Positions 31,077 to 39,025 of a stretch of 64,000 bases of DNA are shown one piece after another. How positions within the stretch are numbered: the first letter of the stretch is position 1; each line of letters begins with the position of its first letter. The notes below the pieces were generated by a model. The model made no database searches, was not told the origin of the DNA, and saw only the letters and a list, made by a program, of their open reading frames with translations. A program made the translations under genes and the position numbers. The DNA is taken from the NCBI RefSeq assembly GCF_030269125.1, contig NZ_BSSM01000002.1, positions 558,001 through 622,000 on the forward strand, in the 5' to 3' direction. The DNA is from Streptomyces hygroscopicus subsp. hygroscopicus (lineage in GTDB: Bacteria; Actinomycetota; Actinomycetes; Streptomycetales; Streptomycetaceae).

Positions 31077-31159
31077 GGGGAGGTGACCCTCTCGGTGTCG
31101 GACGAGCCCGCCGGGGACAGGCGGGCCGGTGGGGGCGGCGGTACCGAATGGAAGTCCCA

Positions 31160-31190
31160 GGTTAGGAGTGCCTAACCGATACTTGCAAGT
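31160..31190 (-). promoter_or_regulatory. Two palindromes upstream of the DoxX gene
   Basis: 31160-31177 is a perfect GGTTAGG-N4-CCTAACC inverted repeat, and ACTTGCAAGT at 31181-31190 is a perfect 10-bp palindrome 3 bp away. On the minus strand TTGCAA with CTAACC 17 bp away could be the promoter, placing both palindromes over it. The second resembles HxlR/YodB-type sites (ACTT...AAGT). The first is like an iron box in sequence but has the wrong spacing. Confidence 0.55.
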
Positions 31191-31346
31191 TCAACTTTTC
31201 GCCAACGTTCCGCTTGTGGTGAGAGCCCCGCCCCCGACCCGACGGCATGTAGGGTCGCATGCGGAACTGTGCCGCCTCCCGAAAACATGACCGAATACAC
31301 CCTTGGCCGACCGGCCCGATCGCCCACCGACGCCACGGGCCCGGTG

Positions 31347-31595
31347 TCACGGCCGTTCTTCCGCCGCCGTGACGGCGCGTGACACGTGCCCGCGTACCTG
31401 GAGGCCGCCGAGCAGTTCGGCGGTGGCGCGGGCCACGGCCTCCACGGCGGCGTCGAAGACCTCACGGTTGTGGGCGGCGGGGGCGCGGAAGCCCGAAACC
31501 TTGCGCACGTACTGCAGCGCGGCGGCGTGGATGTCCTCCTCCGTGGCCTCACCGGGCAGCACGGGCGGACGCAGCGTCTTGATACTCCGGCACAT
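31347..31595 (-). CDS. DUF2277 family protein
   Basis: An 82-residue protein with the full family signature: starts MCRSIKTLRPPVLPGEATEE and continues DIHAAALQYVRKVSGFRAP. DUF2277 proteins are small, actinobacterial/plant-associated and uncharacterised. ATG at 31595 was chosen because the family always begins MCRSIKTLR; a longer frame exists upstream but lacks this support. It is divergent from the rifamycin-glycosyltransferase gene. Confidence 0.88.
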   Translation of the reverse strand: MCRSIKTLRPPVLPGEATEEDIHAAALQYVRKVSGFRAPAAHNREVFDAAVEAVARATAELLGGLQVRGHVSRAVTAAEERP

Positions 31596-31705
31596 GCCTT
31601 CAGTCTCACGCGGCGGCCGGAGCCGCGGGAGGGCACCAGAGGCGGGCGGCAAAAGGAAGGGCAAGGAATCACCGGACTCCTCGCCACTCTCAACGTATAG
31701 CGCAC

Positions 31706-31730
31706 GGGGGGCCTTGCGGCAAGGCCCCCC
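31706..31730 (+). promoter_or_regulatory. Rifamycin-associated element (RAE) palindrome
   Basis: A perfect 12+1+12 inverted repeat centred at 31718. Its 19-nt core, GGGCCTTGCGGCAAGGCCC (31709-31727), matches the RAE as I remember it. RAEs precede rifamycin-resistance genes (rgt, rph, rox, helR) and mediate induction by rifamycins. It lies 58 bp upstream of the glycosyltransferase start; TATAGC at 31696-31701 just before it may be the -10 box. Confidence 0.85.
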
Positions 31731-31788
31731 TGATGGCGCAGAATCGCCCGCCTGGCCCGAAAGCCGCCGAAACGGGGAGCTGCGAGAC

Positions 31789-32991
31789 GTGCGTGTGCTG
31801 TTGTCGACCTACGGGTCGCGTGGAGATGTCGAACCGCTGGTGGGGCTCGCGGTACGGCTGCGGGAGCGCGGCGCCGAGGTCCGGGTGTGCGCCCCGCCCG
31901 ACGAGGACTTCGCACGCCGCCTGGCCGACGTGGACGTCCCCCTCGTCCCGGTGGGCCGCTCGGCCCGCGTCCTGACCAGGGCGGCACCCCCGCCGTCCTC
32001 CCTGCCCGAGCGCGCGGCCCTGGTGATCGCCGAGCAGTTCGAAACCGTGGGCGCGGCGGCGGAGGGCTGCGACGCGGTGGTGGCCACGGGCATGCTGCCC
32101 GCCGCGGCAGGCGCCCTCTCGGTCGCCGAGCGGCTCGGCGTCCCGGCCGTGTCGGTGACCTTCCAGCAGCTGACCCTGCCGTCCCCGCGGCGCCGGCCGC
32201 TCGCCTACCCGGGCCGGCCGTCCCCACCGGAGGTGACCGACCCGGGCGAGCTGTGGGAGCTGGACGCCCGCTCCATCGACGCGTTGTTCGCCCCGGCGCT
32301 CAACTCGCGGCGGACGGCGCACGGTCTGGCCCCGGTGGACGACGTGCGCGCCCATGTCCTCGGCCCGCGGCCGTGGTTGGCGACGGACCCGGTGCTCGAT
32401 CCCTGGGAGCCGACGCCGGGACTCGACGTCGTGCAGACCGGCGCGTGGTTCCTCCCGGACCCGCGCCCGCTCCCCGAAGAGCTGGAGGCGTTCCTGGAGG
32501 CCGGTCCGCCCCCGGTGTACGTCGGCTTCGGCAGCATGCCGATGCACGGCTGCGCCGACATCGCCCGGGTGGCCGTCGACGCGGTCCGTGCCCACGGCCA
32601 CCGCACGGTCCTGTCCCACGGCTGGGCCGACCTCACCGCGGCCGACGGCCACCCCGACTGCCTCACGGTGGGCGAGGTCGACCACCAGGCGCTCTTCGGG
32701 CGGGTGGCGGCGGTCGTCCACCACGGCGGCGCGGGTACGACGACGACGGCGGCGCGCGCGGGAACTCCCCAGGTGGTGGTCCCCCAGCCGGCGGACCAGC
32801 CGTACTGGGCGAGCCGGGTGGCCGCCCTGGGCATCGGCGCGGCTCACGACGGCCCGGTGCCCACGTGCGCGTCCTTGTCACGGGCACTGGGGAGGGCCCT
32901 GGCCCCCGAGACGGGTGCGCGGGCGGCGGAACTGGCCGCGAGGGTCGGCACGGACGGCGCGACGGTGGCGGCTCAGGCGCTGTGCCCTTGA
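31789..32991 (+). CDS. rgt: Rifamycin-inactivating glycosyltransferase-like protein (Rgt type)
   Basis: A 400-residue GT1/UGT-type glycosyltransferase. The N-terminus VRVLLSTYGSRGDVEPLVGL and RVCAPPDEDF form the acceptor-side Rossmann domain; the C-terminal donor motif HHGGAGTTTTAARAGTPQVV begins near residue 310, followed by PQPADQPYWASRVAALG. Enzymes of this type include those that glucosylate rifamycins on the ansa bridge. GTG start at 31789. The RAE directly upstream is the main evidence for a rifamycin substrate; sequence alone would give only a macrolide/ansamycin-type GT. HelR follows 180 bp downstream on the same strand. Confidence 0.78.
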   Translation: MRVLLSTYGSRGDVEPLVGLAVRLRERGAEVRVCAPPDEDFARRLADVDVPLVPVGRSARVLTRAAPPPSSLPERAALVIAEQFETVGAAAEGCDAVVATGMLPAAAGALSVAERLGVPAVSVTFQQLTLPSPRRRPLAYPGRPSPPEVTDPGELWELDARSIDALFAPALNSRRTAHGLAPVDDVRAHVLGPRPWLATDPVLDPWEPTPGLDVVQTGAWFLPDPRPLPEELEAFLEAGPPPVYVGFGSMPMHGCADIARVAVDAVRAHGHRTVLSHGWADLTAADGHPDCLTVGEVDHQALFGRVAAVVHHGGAGTTTTAARAGTPQVVVPQPADQPYWASRVAALGIGAAHDGPVPTCASLSRALGRALAPETGARAAELAARVGTDGATVAAQALCP

Positions 32992-33035
32992 GTCCACGGA
33001 AGGGGCCGCGGGGCGGGCACGCACGGCCACCACCG

Positions 33036-33157
33036 CCCCTCTTCTCCCCCTTCTCCCCCGTCCCCTTCTCCCCCGTCCCCTTCTCCCCGTCCCCTTCCCC
33101 CCGTCCCCTTCTCCCCCATCTCCCCTTCTCCCCCATCTCCCCTTCTCCCTCCCCCCG
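33036..33157 (+). repeat. Degenerate C/T-only tandem repeat
   Basis: About 120 nt almost purely pyrimidine on the plus strand, built from imperfect copies of CCCCTTCTCCCCCGT and CCCCTTCTCCCCCATCT. The minus strand therefore carries many runs of four to six G. It fills the gap between the glycosyltransferase stop and the HelR start. Confidence 0.85.
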
Positions 33158-33171
33158 AACCGGAGTCCCCC

Positions 33172-35346
33172 ATGCCCACCGCCACCAGCGCCTTCGACCT
33201 CCCCTCCCGTCTCTCCCAGAAGGCCGCCCCCGCGCTGATCGCCGCCGACGAGCACCACTTCACGGCGATCGCGCGGTGCCTGGAGCGGACCATCGACGAG
33301 GTCTCCGACCAGCTCGACGACGAGCGCAGGGCCCCCGGCGGCCTGGGCCGGCAGGCACTGGACCGGGACGTCGAGGTGCACCGCCTGACCGCGCGCCTGG
33401 GCGCCCTGCGCCGCTTCGGTCTCGACCTGTGCCTCGGCCGCATGGTGACCGCCGGGGACCCCGACGAGCCGGTCTACGTCGGCCGCCTCGGCCTCACCGA
33501 CCACACGGGCCGCCGCCTGCTGCTGGACTGGCGCTCCCCGGCCGCGGAGCCCTTCTTCGGCGCCACCCACGGCAACCCGATGGGCCTGGCGAGCCGCCGC
33601 AGATACCGCTGGACGCAGGGCCGTGTCAGCGACTACTGGGACGAGGTGTTCGCCTCGGACGCGCTGGACGGACACGCCGCGCTGGACGACCAGTCGGCGT
33701 TCATCGCGAGCCTGGGCGGCAACCGGTCGCCGCGGATGCGCGACGTGCTCGGCACCATCCAGGCCGACCAGGACGCCATCATCCGGGCGGGCTCGCGCGG
33801 CGCGCTCGTCGTGGACGGCGGTCCGGGCACCGGCAAGACGGTCGTCGCCCTGCACCGCTCCGCGTACCTCCTCTACTCCGACCCGCGCCTCGGCCACCGG
33901 CGCGGCGGGGTGCTGTTCGTCGGCCCGCACCGGCCGTATCTGGCGTACGTCTCCGACGTGCTGCCGAGCCTCGGCGAGGAGGGCGTACAGACCTGCGTCC
34001 TGCGGGACCTCGTCGCCGAGGGCGCCGACGCGCGCCCCGAGACCGACCCGGAGGTGGCCCGGCTGAAGTCGTCCGCGCGGCTGGTGGGGTCGATCGAGAA
34101 GGCGGTCCGCTTCTACGAGGAGCCGCCCACCGAGCCGTTGACGGTCACGACCCACTGGGGCGACCTCGAACTGACCGTCGCCGACTGGGAGTCGGCGTTC
34201 GACGCGGCCGAGCCCGGCACCCCCCACAACGAGGCGCGCGAGCAGGTCTGGGAGGAACTGCTCACGATCCTGGTCGACCGGCACGACGGCGGCGCCCCCG
34301 AGCAGCTCCTGCGCAGGTCCCTGACGGGCAACCGGGAACTGCGCACCGCCTTCGACCGCTCCTGGCCGCTGCTGGAGGCGGCCGATCTCGTCGGCGACCT
34401 CTGGTCGGTGCCCGCGTACCTGCGGCTGTGCGCCCCCTGGCTCACCCCCGAGGAGGTACGACGGCTGGGGCGCGCGGACGCGCAGGCGTGGACGGTGTCC
34501 GACCTGCCGTTCCTGGACGCGGCACGGCAGCGGGTCGGCGACCCCGGCGCCGCGGTGCGCGAGCGCCGGCGCAAGGCGGCGGTCGCGGCCGAACGGGCGC
34601 GCATGGACCGGGTCATCGACAACGTGCTGGAGGCCGACGAGGACGGGGAGGGCGCGGTGACGATGCTGCGCGGACAGGATCTGCGCGACGCCCTGGTGGA
34701 CGAGATGGTGCTGCCCGGCGTCGAACCCGACGCGCTCGCGGGGCCGTTCGCGCACATCGTGGTGGACGAGGCGCAGGAACTCACCGACGCGGAATGGCAG
34801 ATGCTGCTGTCGCGGTGTCCGTCGCGCAGCTTCACCATCGTCGGGGACCGCGCGCAGGCCCGGCACGGGTTCACGGAGTCCTGGCGGGAACGGCTCGCCC
34901 GCATCGGCTTCGACCGCGTCGAGTCGGCCGGTCTGACCGTCAACTACCGTACGCCGCGGGAGATCATGGCGGAGGCCGAGCCGGTCGTACGCGCCGCGCT
35001 CCCGGACGCCAACGTGCCGACGTCGATCCGCAGCAACGGCCTGCCGGTGCGCCACGGCTCGACGGCGGAGCTGGACGCGCTCCTCGACGGATGGCTGGCC
35101 GCCCACCCCGAGGAGACCGCCTGCGTCATCGGTGCCCCGTCCTTCCGCCCCGCGAGCCCCCGCGTCCGCTCCCTCTCCCCCGGTCTGTCGAAGGGCCTGG
35201 AGTTCGACCTGGTCGTCCTGGTGGACCCGGAGCGGTTCGGGGAGGGCGTGGCGGGCGCGGTGGACCGCTATGTGGCGATGACCAGGGCCACCCGGCAACT
35301 GGTCGTCCTCACGAGCCCCGCCCCGGTGTCGGGCCCCCGCGGGTGA
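33172..35346 (+). CDS. helR: HelR-type RNA polymerase-recycling ATPase
   Basis: A 724-residue UvrD-like superfamily 1 protein of the HelD/HelR family. The N-terminal part (LIAADEHHFTAIARCLERTI) forms the coiled-coil arm that reaches into RNA polymerase; Walker A GGPGTGKT is at 216-223, Walker B HIVVDEAQEL near 526-535, and GDRAQARHGF and LTVNYRTPREIM are helicase motifs III and IV; KGLEFDLVVLV is motif V. HelR displaces rifamycin from RNA polymerase and recycles stalled enzyme. ATG at 33172 with GGAG upstream. Its position 180 bp behind an RAE-controlled Rgt gene supports HelR rather than generic HelD. Confidence 0.85.
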   Translation: MPTATSAFDLPSRLSQKAAPALIAADEHHFTAIARCLERTIDEVSDQLDDERRAPGGLGRQALDRDVEVHRLTARLGALRRFGLDLCLGRMVTAGDPDEPVYVGRLGLTDHTGRRLLLDWRSPAAEPFFGATHGNPMGLASRRRYRWTQGRVSDYWDEVFASDALDGHAALDDQSAFIASLGGNRSPRMRDVLGTIQADQDAIIRAGSRGALVVDGGPGTGKTVVALHRSAYLLYSDPRLGHRRGGVLFVGPHRPYLAYVSDVLPSLGEEGVQTCVLRDLVAEGADARPETDPEVARLKSSARLVGSIEKAVRFYEEPPTEPLTVTTHWGDLELTVADWESAFDAAEPGTPHNEAREQVWEELLTILVDRHDGGAPEQLLRRSLTGNRELRTAFDRSWPLLEAADLVGDLWSVPAYLRLCAPWLTPEEVRRLGRADAQAWTVSDLPFLDAARQRVGDPGAAVRERRRKAAVAAERARMDRVIDNVLEADEDGEGAVTMLRGQDLRDALVDEMVLPGVEPDALAGPFAHIVVDEAQELTDAEWQMLLSRCPSRSFTIVGDRAQARHGFTESWRERLARIGFDRVESAGLTVNYRTPREIMAEAEPVVRAALPDANVPTSIRSNGLPVRHGSTAELDALLDGWLAAHPEETACVIGAPSFRPASPRVRSLSPGLSKGLEFDLVVLVDPERFGEGVAGAVDRYVAMTRATRQLVVLTSPAPVSGPRG

Positions 35347-35401
35347 ACCCCCGTTCGGATGAACATCCCGATCGACCTCGCGACCGTAAATCGAACAGGC
35401 G

Positions 35402-35407
35402 TAGCAT
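35402..35407 (+). promoter_or_regulatory. -10 box of a probably leaderless gene
   Basis: TAGCAT ends 6 bp before the GTG at 35414, so transcription should start at or beside the start codon, giving a leaderless mRNA. No Shine-Dalgarno sequence is present. Confidence 0.6.
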
Positions 35408-35413
35408 TGGCGC

Positions 35414-35755
35414 GTGGCTACGACCTATGAATTCCCCAGTGACCTCCTCGCCGGCCAGGAGGAGCTGCATCAGGTCAGGGCCGAGCTGTCGGCCCTGCTC
35501 AGGCGGCTGCCCTGGTCGGTCGAGCCGTTGGACGGCTTCAGCGACGACAACGGCTGGCGCAAGACGGAGCGGCCCGCCTCCCCCGGCTGGACGGCCGACG
35601 AACAGGCCGAGGTGGAGAAGCTCCGCCGCCGCGAACACGAACTGGCGGTGTTCATCAGCACCCACCGCTTCTGGGCCGAGATCGCGGCCGAGAAGCGCAT
35701 GCAGGCCCGCAGCGCGCTGAAGCACGCCCACGAGGAGGGACCGCGGGCCTCCTGA
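35414..35755 (+). CDS. Small conserved helical protein of unknown function
   Basis: A 113-residue protein, soluble and mostly helical (EELHQVRAELSALLRRL; ADEQAEVEKLRRREHELAVF). I do not recognise the domain; similar proteins occur across Streptomyces as far as I recall. GTG at 35414, probably leaderless. Located between helR and the YhhN gene, with no sign of being part of the rifamycin unit. Confidence 0.65.
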   Translation: MATTYEFPSDLLAGQEELHQVRAELSALLRRLPWSVEPLDGFSDDNGWRKTERPASPGWTADEQAEVEKLRRREHELAVFISTHRFWAEIAAEKRMQARSALKHAHEEGPRAS

Positions 35756-35812
35756 GGAGCGATCCGGTCCAACCAGTTGACCACCGCCCCCGGCGCCTCC
35801 ACTCTGATCGCC

Positions 35813-36541
35813 ATGGCTGAGGGACACATACCGGAGCGAGGCGGCCCGGGGCCGGCTCCCCACCGCCCGGCGCGGGCGGCCGGGGCGCCGCCGCTGATCG
35901 TGGTCTTCGCGGTGCTGTGCGCCGTCGAACTCGTCGGCGTGGCGGCCGGGAAGCACGCCGTGGAGTGGGTCGCCAAACCCTTCCTGGCCCCGCTCCTCGC
36001 CGCCCACCTGTGGCGGCTGACCGGCACCCGGCACGCGTACGTCCTGGCCGGCCTCGGCCTCGCCGCCGCCGGGGACGTGGCCCTGCTCATCCCGGGCACC
36101 CCCGCCTTCGGCATCGGCCTCGCCCTCTTCCTGGGCGCCCAGCTCTGCTGGATCACGGCCTTCCTCCGCGCCGGTGCCCTGGCCCACCTGCGCTCCCGCC
36201 GCCTGGTCTGTGCCTCCTACCTCGCGGTCTGGGCCGCCGCCGTCGCCGCCCTCGCCCCCGCCCTGGGCCCCGCCCTCGGCTCCGCCGTCGCCGTCTACGC
36301 CCTCGCCCTCCTCACCATGGCCCTGACCGCCCGCGTCCTCGGCGCCAAGGCCCTCTGGGGCGGTCTGGTCTTCGTGGCCTCCGACTCCCTGATCGGCCTC
36401 GGCTCCGCCGGCCTCGACTTCCCCGGCCGCTCCACCCTGTGCATGGCCACGTACATCGCGGCCCTGGCCCTCCTGGTCACGTCCTTCACCACGCAGGGCT
36501 CACCGCACGAGAACACCCCCGCGCACGAGGCGACGGCCTAG
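35813..36541 (+). CDS. YhhN/TMEM86 family lysoplasmalogenase-like protein
   Basis: A 242-residue protein with about eight membrane helices (KPFLAPLLAAHLWRL; LAGLGLAAAGDVALLI; GGLVFVASDSLIGLG). YhhN proteins cleave the vinyl-ether bond of lysoplasmalogens. The Asp residues in GDVALLI and SDSLIG are conserved active-site positions. ATG at 35813 is used; a TTG at 35777 is an alternative and neither has a clear Shine-Dalgarno sequence. A terminator follows immediately. Confidence 0.8.
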   Translation: MAEGHIPERGGPGPAPHRPARAAGAPPLIVVFAVLCAVELVGVAAGKHAVEWVAKPFLAPLLAAHLWRLTGTRHAYVLAGLGLAAAGDVALLIPGTPAFGIGLALFLGAQLCWITAFLRAGALAHLRSRRLVCASYLAVWAAAVAALAPALGPALGSAVAVYALALLTMALTARVLGAKALWGGLVFVASDSLIGLGSAGLDFPGRSTLCMATYIAALALLVTSFTTQGSPHENTPAHEATA

Positions 36542-36553
36542 CACGAAGAACAC

Positions 36554-36586
36554 AGGAGCCCCCGACCGCGACGGCCGGGGGCTCCT
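36554..36586. terminator. Hairpin ending YhhN transcription and the convergent tRNA
   Basis: AGGAGCCCCCGACCG (36554-36568) pairs with CGGCCGGGGGCTCCT (36572-36586) with one mismatch. On the plus strand CTTGT follows. It lies 13 bp after the YhhN stop and 10 bp after the tRNA 3' end on the other strand. Confidence 0.8.
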
Positions 36587-36595
36587 CTTGTCGTG

Positions 36596-36667
<72 letters not shown>

Positions 36668-36922
36668 GCGTCCCGGGCGCGCGCCCAGGTCGAGTCGACA
36701 GCCTACCTTGCCCGGGGCGGTGCACGGCAATCCCGAACCACGGGCGGTGAGGGCTGACCAGCCGGTTCCGGAGACGAGCCGGACGGGACGGGCGCGGCGT
36801 GGCCGACGGCTCCGCCGGGAGGAGGTCACGGTGCGTGCGGTGAACTGACAGGCCCGTGTGTTCGTCTGTACCGGGTGGGAGAATGACACCACCCAGGGCG
36901 GACCACAGCACGGGAGAGGGAT

Positions 36923-38326
36923 GTGACGGCGAGACCGGGCACGCCAGTGGCAGAGCCGTACCCACCGTCGTCCACCGCGGGGACCCGGCGCGGGGCCGCG
37001 GGCGCCCTCCGTGGCGGCCTGACCCTGGTGGCCCTGCCGGTCCTCCTCGCGCTCGCGCTCCCCGCGTCCTTCGCGGGCGGTGGTACGCGGCGCTGGTTCG
37101 GAGGGCGGGCGGAGAGTCAGCGGGCCGAGGCGCAGGCGGCCAAGGACGCGGCGGCGGCGGCGTTCTACGAGCTGGACACCGCGCAGCGGGATCTGCGGAT
37201 CTCGGTCGAGACCATCACGGCCGTGGACGACTCGCCGGCCGCTCGCCGGGCCGCCGCCGACTTCGAGGGGCTCGGCCGGCGGATCGACGAGGTCAGCCGG
37301 CGGTACATCCAGGCGGTCGACGCCCATGACCTGGACCGGGCCGACCTGGAGGCCGGGGCCGCGGCACGGGCGCGGGGTGAGCTGACGGCGGCACGGGACG
37401 AGCTGGTGCGGGTCAAGCAGGAGCTGGACCGGTTCGGCAGCTCGCTCGGTCCGCTGCTGGGCTCGGCCGAGACCCTGCTCGCCCGGGTCGCGCCCGCCGT
37501 GGAGCGGGCCCGGCAGGCGCTGCTGGCCGCGAGCGACGCGCTGGACGGCGCCCGGGGGCAGGGCCTGCGCGCCGACGACCTCGCGGGCCGACTCGCCGCG
37601 CTCGCGCCCGAGCTGACCAAGCTCAACCAGGGCGCCGGCCGGCACGGGGTGCAGCAGACGCTGGAGCGGGCCGAGCGGGTGCAGCGGGAGGCCGGGGCGA
37701 TCCGGGCGGAGGCCGAGCGGCTGCCGGAGCAGGCGGCCGAGATCGACCACCGGCTGGTCTCGCTGCGCACCCGCGCCCAGGCGCTGACCACGCGGGCCGG
37801 TCAGGTGGAGCCGGTGCTCAGCGAGTTGCGGCGGCGGTTCGCCGCGGCGTGCTGGCAGGACCTCCAGCAGGTGCCGGCGCAGGCGGTGGAGAACGTACGG
37901 CAGGCCGAGCTGAAGCTGGGCGAGGCGCGGTCCGCGCGGGACGCGCAGCGCTGGCCGGAGGCCACCTCGCTGCTGTCGACGGTGCGGGCGCTGCTGAACG
38001 CGACCGATGACGCGGTCTCGGCGGCCGGCGACCGGCTGGCCCGGCTGAACGCCGTGCAGAAGGACCCGGGGGCGGAGGTCGAGCGAACGCGGTTCGCGAT
38101 CCGGGACGCGCAGCGGCTGGCGATGGCGGGGCGTACGACGCCGGACCCGCGTCATGCCCGGCCGCTGGACGACGCGGTGGCGCGGCTGGACCGGGCGGTC
38201 GCGGGACTGGAGGGCGGCCGGCATCCGGACTACTGGCACTTCCTCACCGAGACGGAGGCGGTGCGGCAGACGGTGGCGCAGGTGGTGGCGCGGATCCGGG
38301 AGGAGCGCGGGGGCGTCGCGCACTGA
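36923..38326 (+). CDS. Membrane protein with long coiled-coil region
   Basis: A 467-residue protein: one N-terminal hydrophobic helix (GGLTLVALPVLLALALPASF) then about 400 residues of heptad-like helix (LTAARDELVRVKQELDRFG; TLERAERVQREAGAIRAEA; EIDHRLVSLRTRAQALTTRA). This layout is like the tails of TPM-domain proteins, but I see no TPM domain. Role unknown; a structural or tethering function at the envelope is possible. GTG at 36923 with GGGAGAGGG upstream. Confidence 0.75.
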   Translation: MTARPGTPVAEPYPPSSTAGTRRGAAGALRGGLTLVALPVLLALALPASFAGGGTRRWFGGRAESQRAEAQAAKDAAAAAFYELDTAQRDLRISVETITAVDDSPAARRAAADFEGLGRRIDEVSRRYIQAVDAHDLDRADLEAGAAARARGELTAARDELVRVKQELDRFGSSLGPLLGSAETLLARVAPAVERARQALLAASDALDGARGQGLRADDLAGRLAALAPELTKLNQGAGRHGVQQTLERAERVQREAGAIRAEAERLPEQAAEIDHRLVSLRTRAQALTTRAGQVEPVLSELRRRFAAACWQDLQQVPAQAVENVRQAELKLGEARSARDAQRWPEATSLLSTVRALLNATDDAVSAAGDRLARLNAVQKDPGAEVERTRFAIRDAQRLAMAGRTTPDPRHARPLDDAVARLDRAVAGLEGGRHPDYWHFLTETEAVRQTVAQVVARIREERGGVAH

Positions 38327-38443
38327 GGGCGTCGAGCGGGTCGTCATGTTGCCGGATGCCCCGGTTCGGGCGGATATTGAGGAGAGCCACGTTCCGGGAT
38401 GGCTGGGATGGACGGCCGCCGCTAGCGCCCCAGGGAGGCGGAG

Positions 38444-39025
38444 ATGGCCACACATGCGCACCCGCGCGAGAAGCAGCGGATCCGGTTCGATCAGCACCTG
38501 CCGACGGATCACCGGCTGAACCTGGTGTACCGGATCGGCGCGGGGCTGATCGGCGCGTTCCTCGTCGTCTTCGGCATCCTGGGCCTGATCAACCACATCG
38601 GGTTCTTCGACATCGGCGGTGCGACCGTCGCCGGGCTGAACACGAACGGCACGCTGAGCGTGCTGTCGATCTGCATCGGGGCGTTGCTGCTGGTCGGCAT
38701 GGTGATCGGCGGGAACCTCGCGTCCACGCTGAACATGGTGCTGGGGGTCCTGTTCCTGCTGAACGGGTTCCTGTTCCTGGCGCTGCTGGACACCCCGAAC
38801 AACTTCCTGGCGTTCCGGATCCAGAACGTGCTCTTCAGCTTCGTGGTGGGGCTGTTGCTGATGACCTTCGGGATGTACGGCCGGGTCGGTCACGCCCTGC
38901 CGCACGACAACCCGTACTGGCGGGCCCGCCACCCCGAGCCCTCGCCCCGCGAGTCGCGCGACACGCGTGAGCTGCGCGAGGGGGGAGGGCCGGGGCGGCA
39001 GGACCGGCGCGGTCAGGTCCTGTAG
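38444..39025 (+). CDS. DUF4383 membrane protein
   Basis: A 193-residue, four-helix protein: LVYRIGAGLIGAFLVVFGIL, VLSICIGALLLVGMVIGG, LNMVLGVLFLLNGFLFLALL and VLFSFVVGLLLMTFGMYGRV, with the DUF4383 motif ASTLNMVLG. A charged tail ends the protein. Function unknown. ATG at 38444. Its last 13 bp overlap the 3' end of the convergent amidase gene. Confidence 0.82.
   Translation: MATHAHPREKQRIRFDQHLPTDHRLNLVYRIGAGLIGAFLVVFGILGLINHIGFFDIGGATVAGLNTNGTLSVLSICIGALLLVGMVIGGNLASTLNMVLGVLFLLNGFLFLALLDTPNNFLAFRIQNVLFSFVVGLLLMTFGMYGRVGHALPHDNPYWRARHPEPSPRESRDTRELREGGGPGRQDRRGQVL

Noticed and set aside
31160..31177. A DtxR/DmdR iron box upstream of doxX
   Set aside because: The half-sites resemble the iron box, but their spacing is longer than in the 19-bp consensus, so iron control is unlikely.
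31887..35720. A 1277-codon open frame on the plus strand across rgt and helR
   Set aside because: It is out of frame with both recognised proteins and contains no domain motifs; the real genes explain the codon bias.
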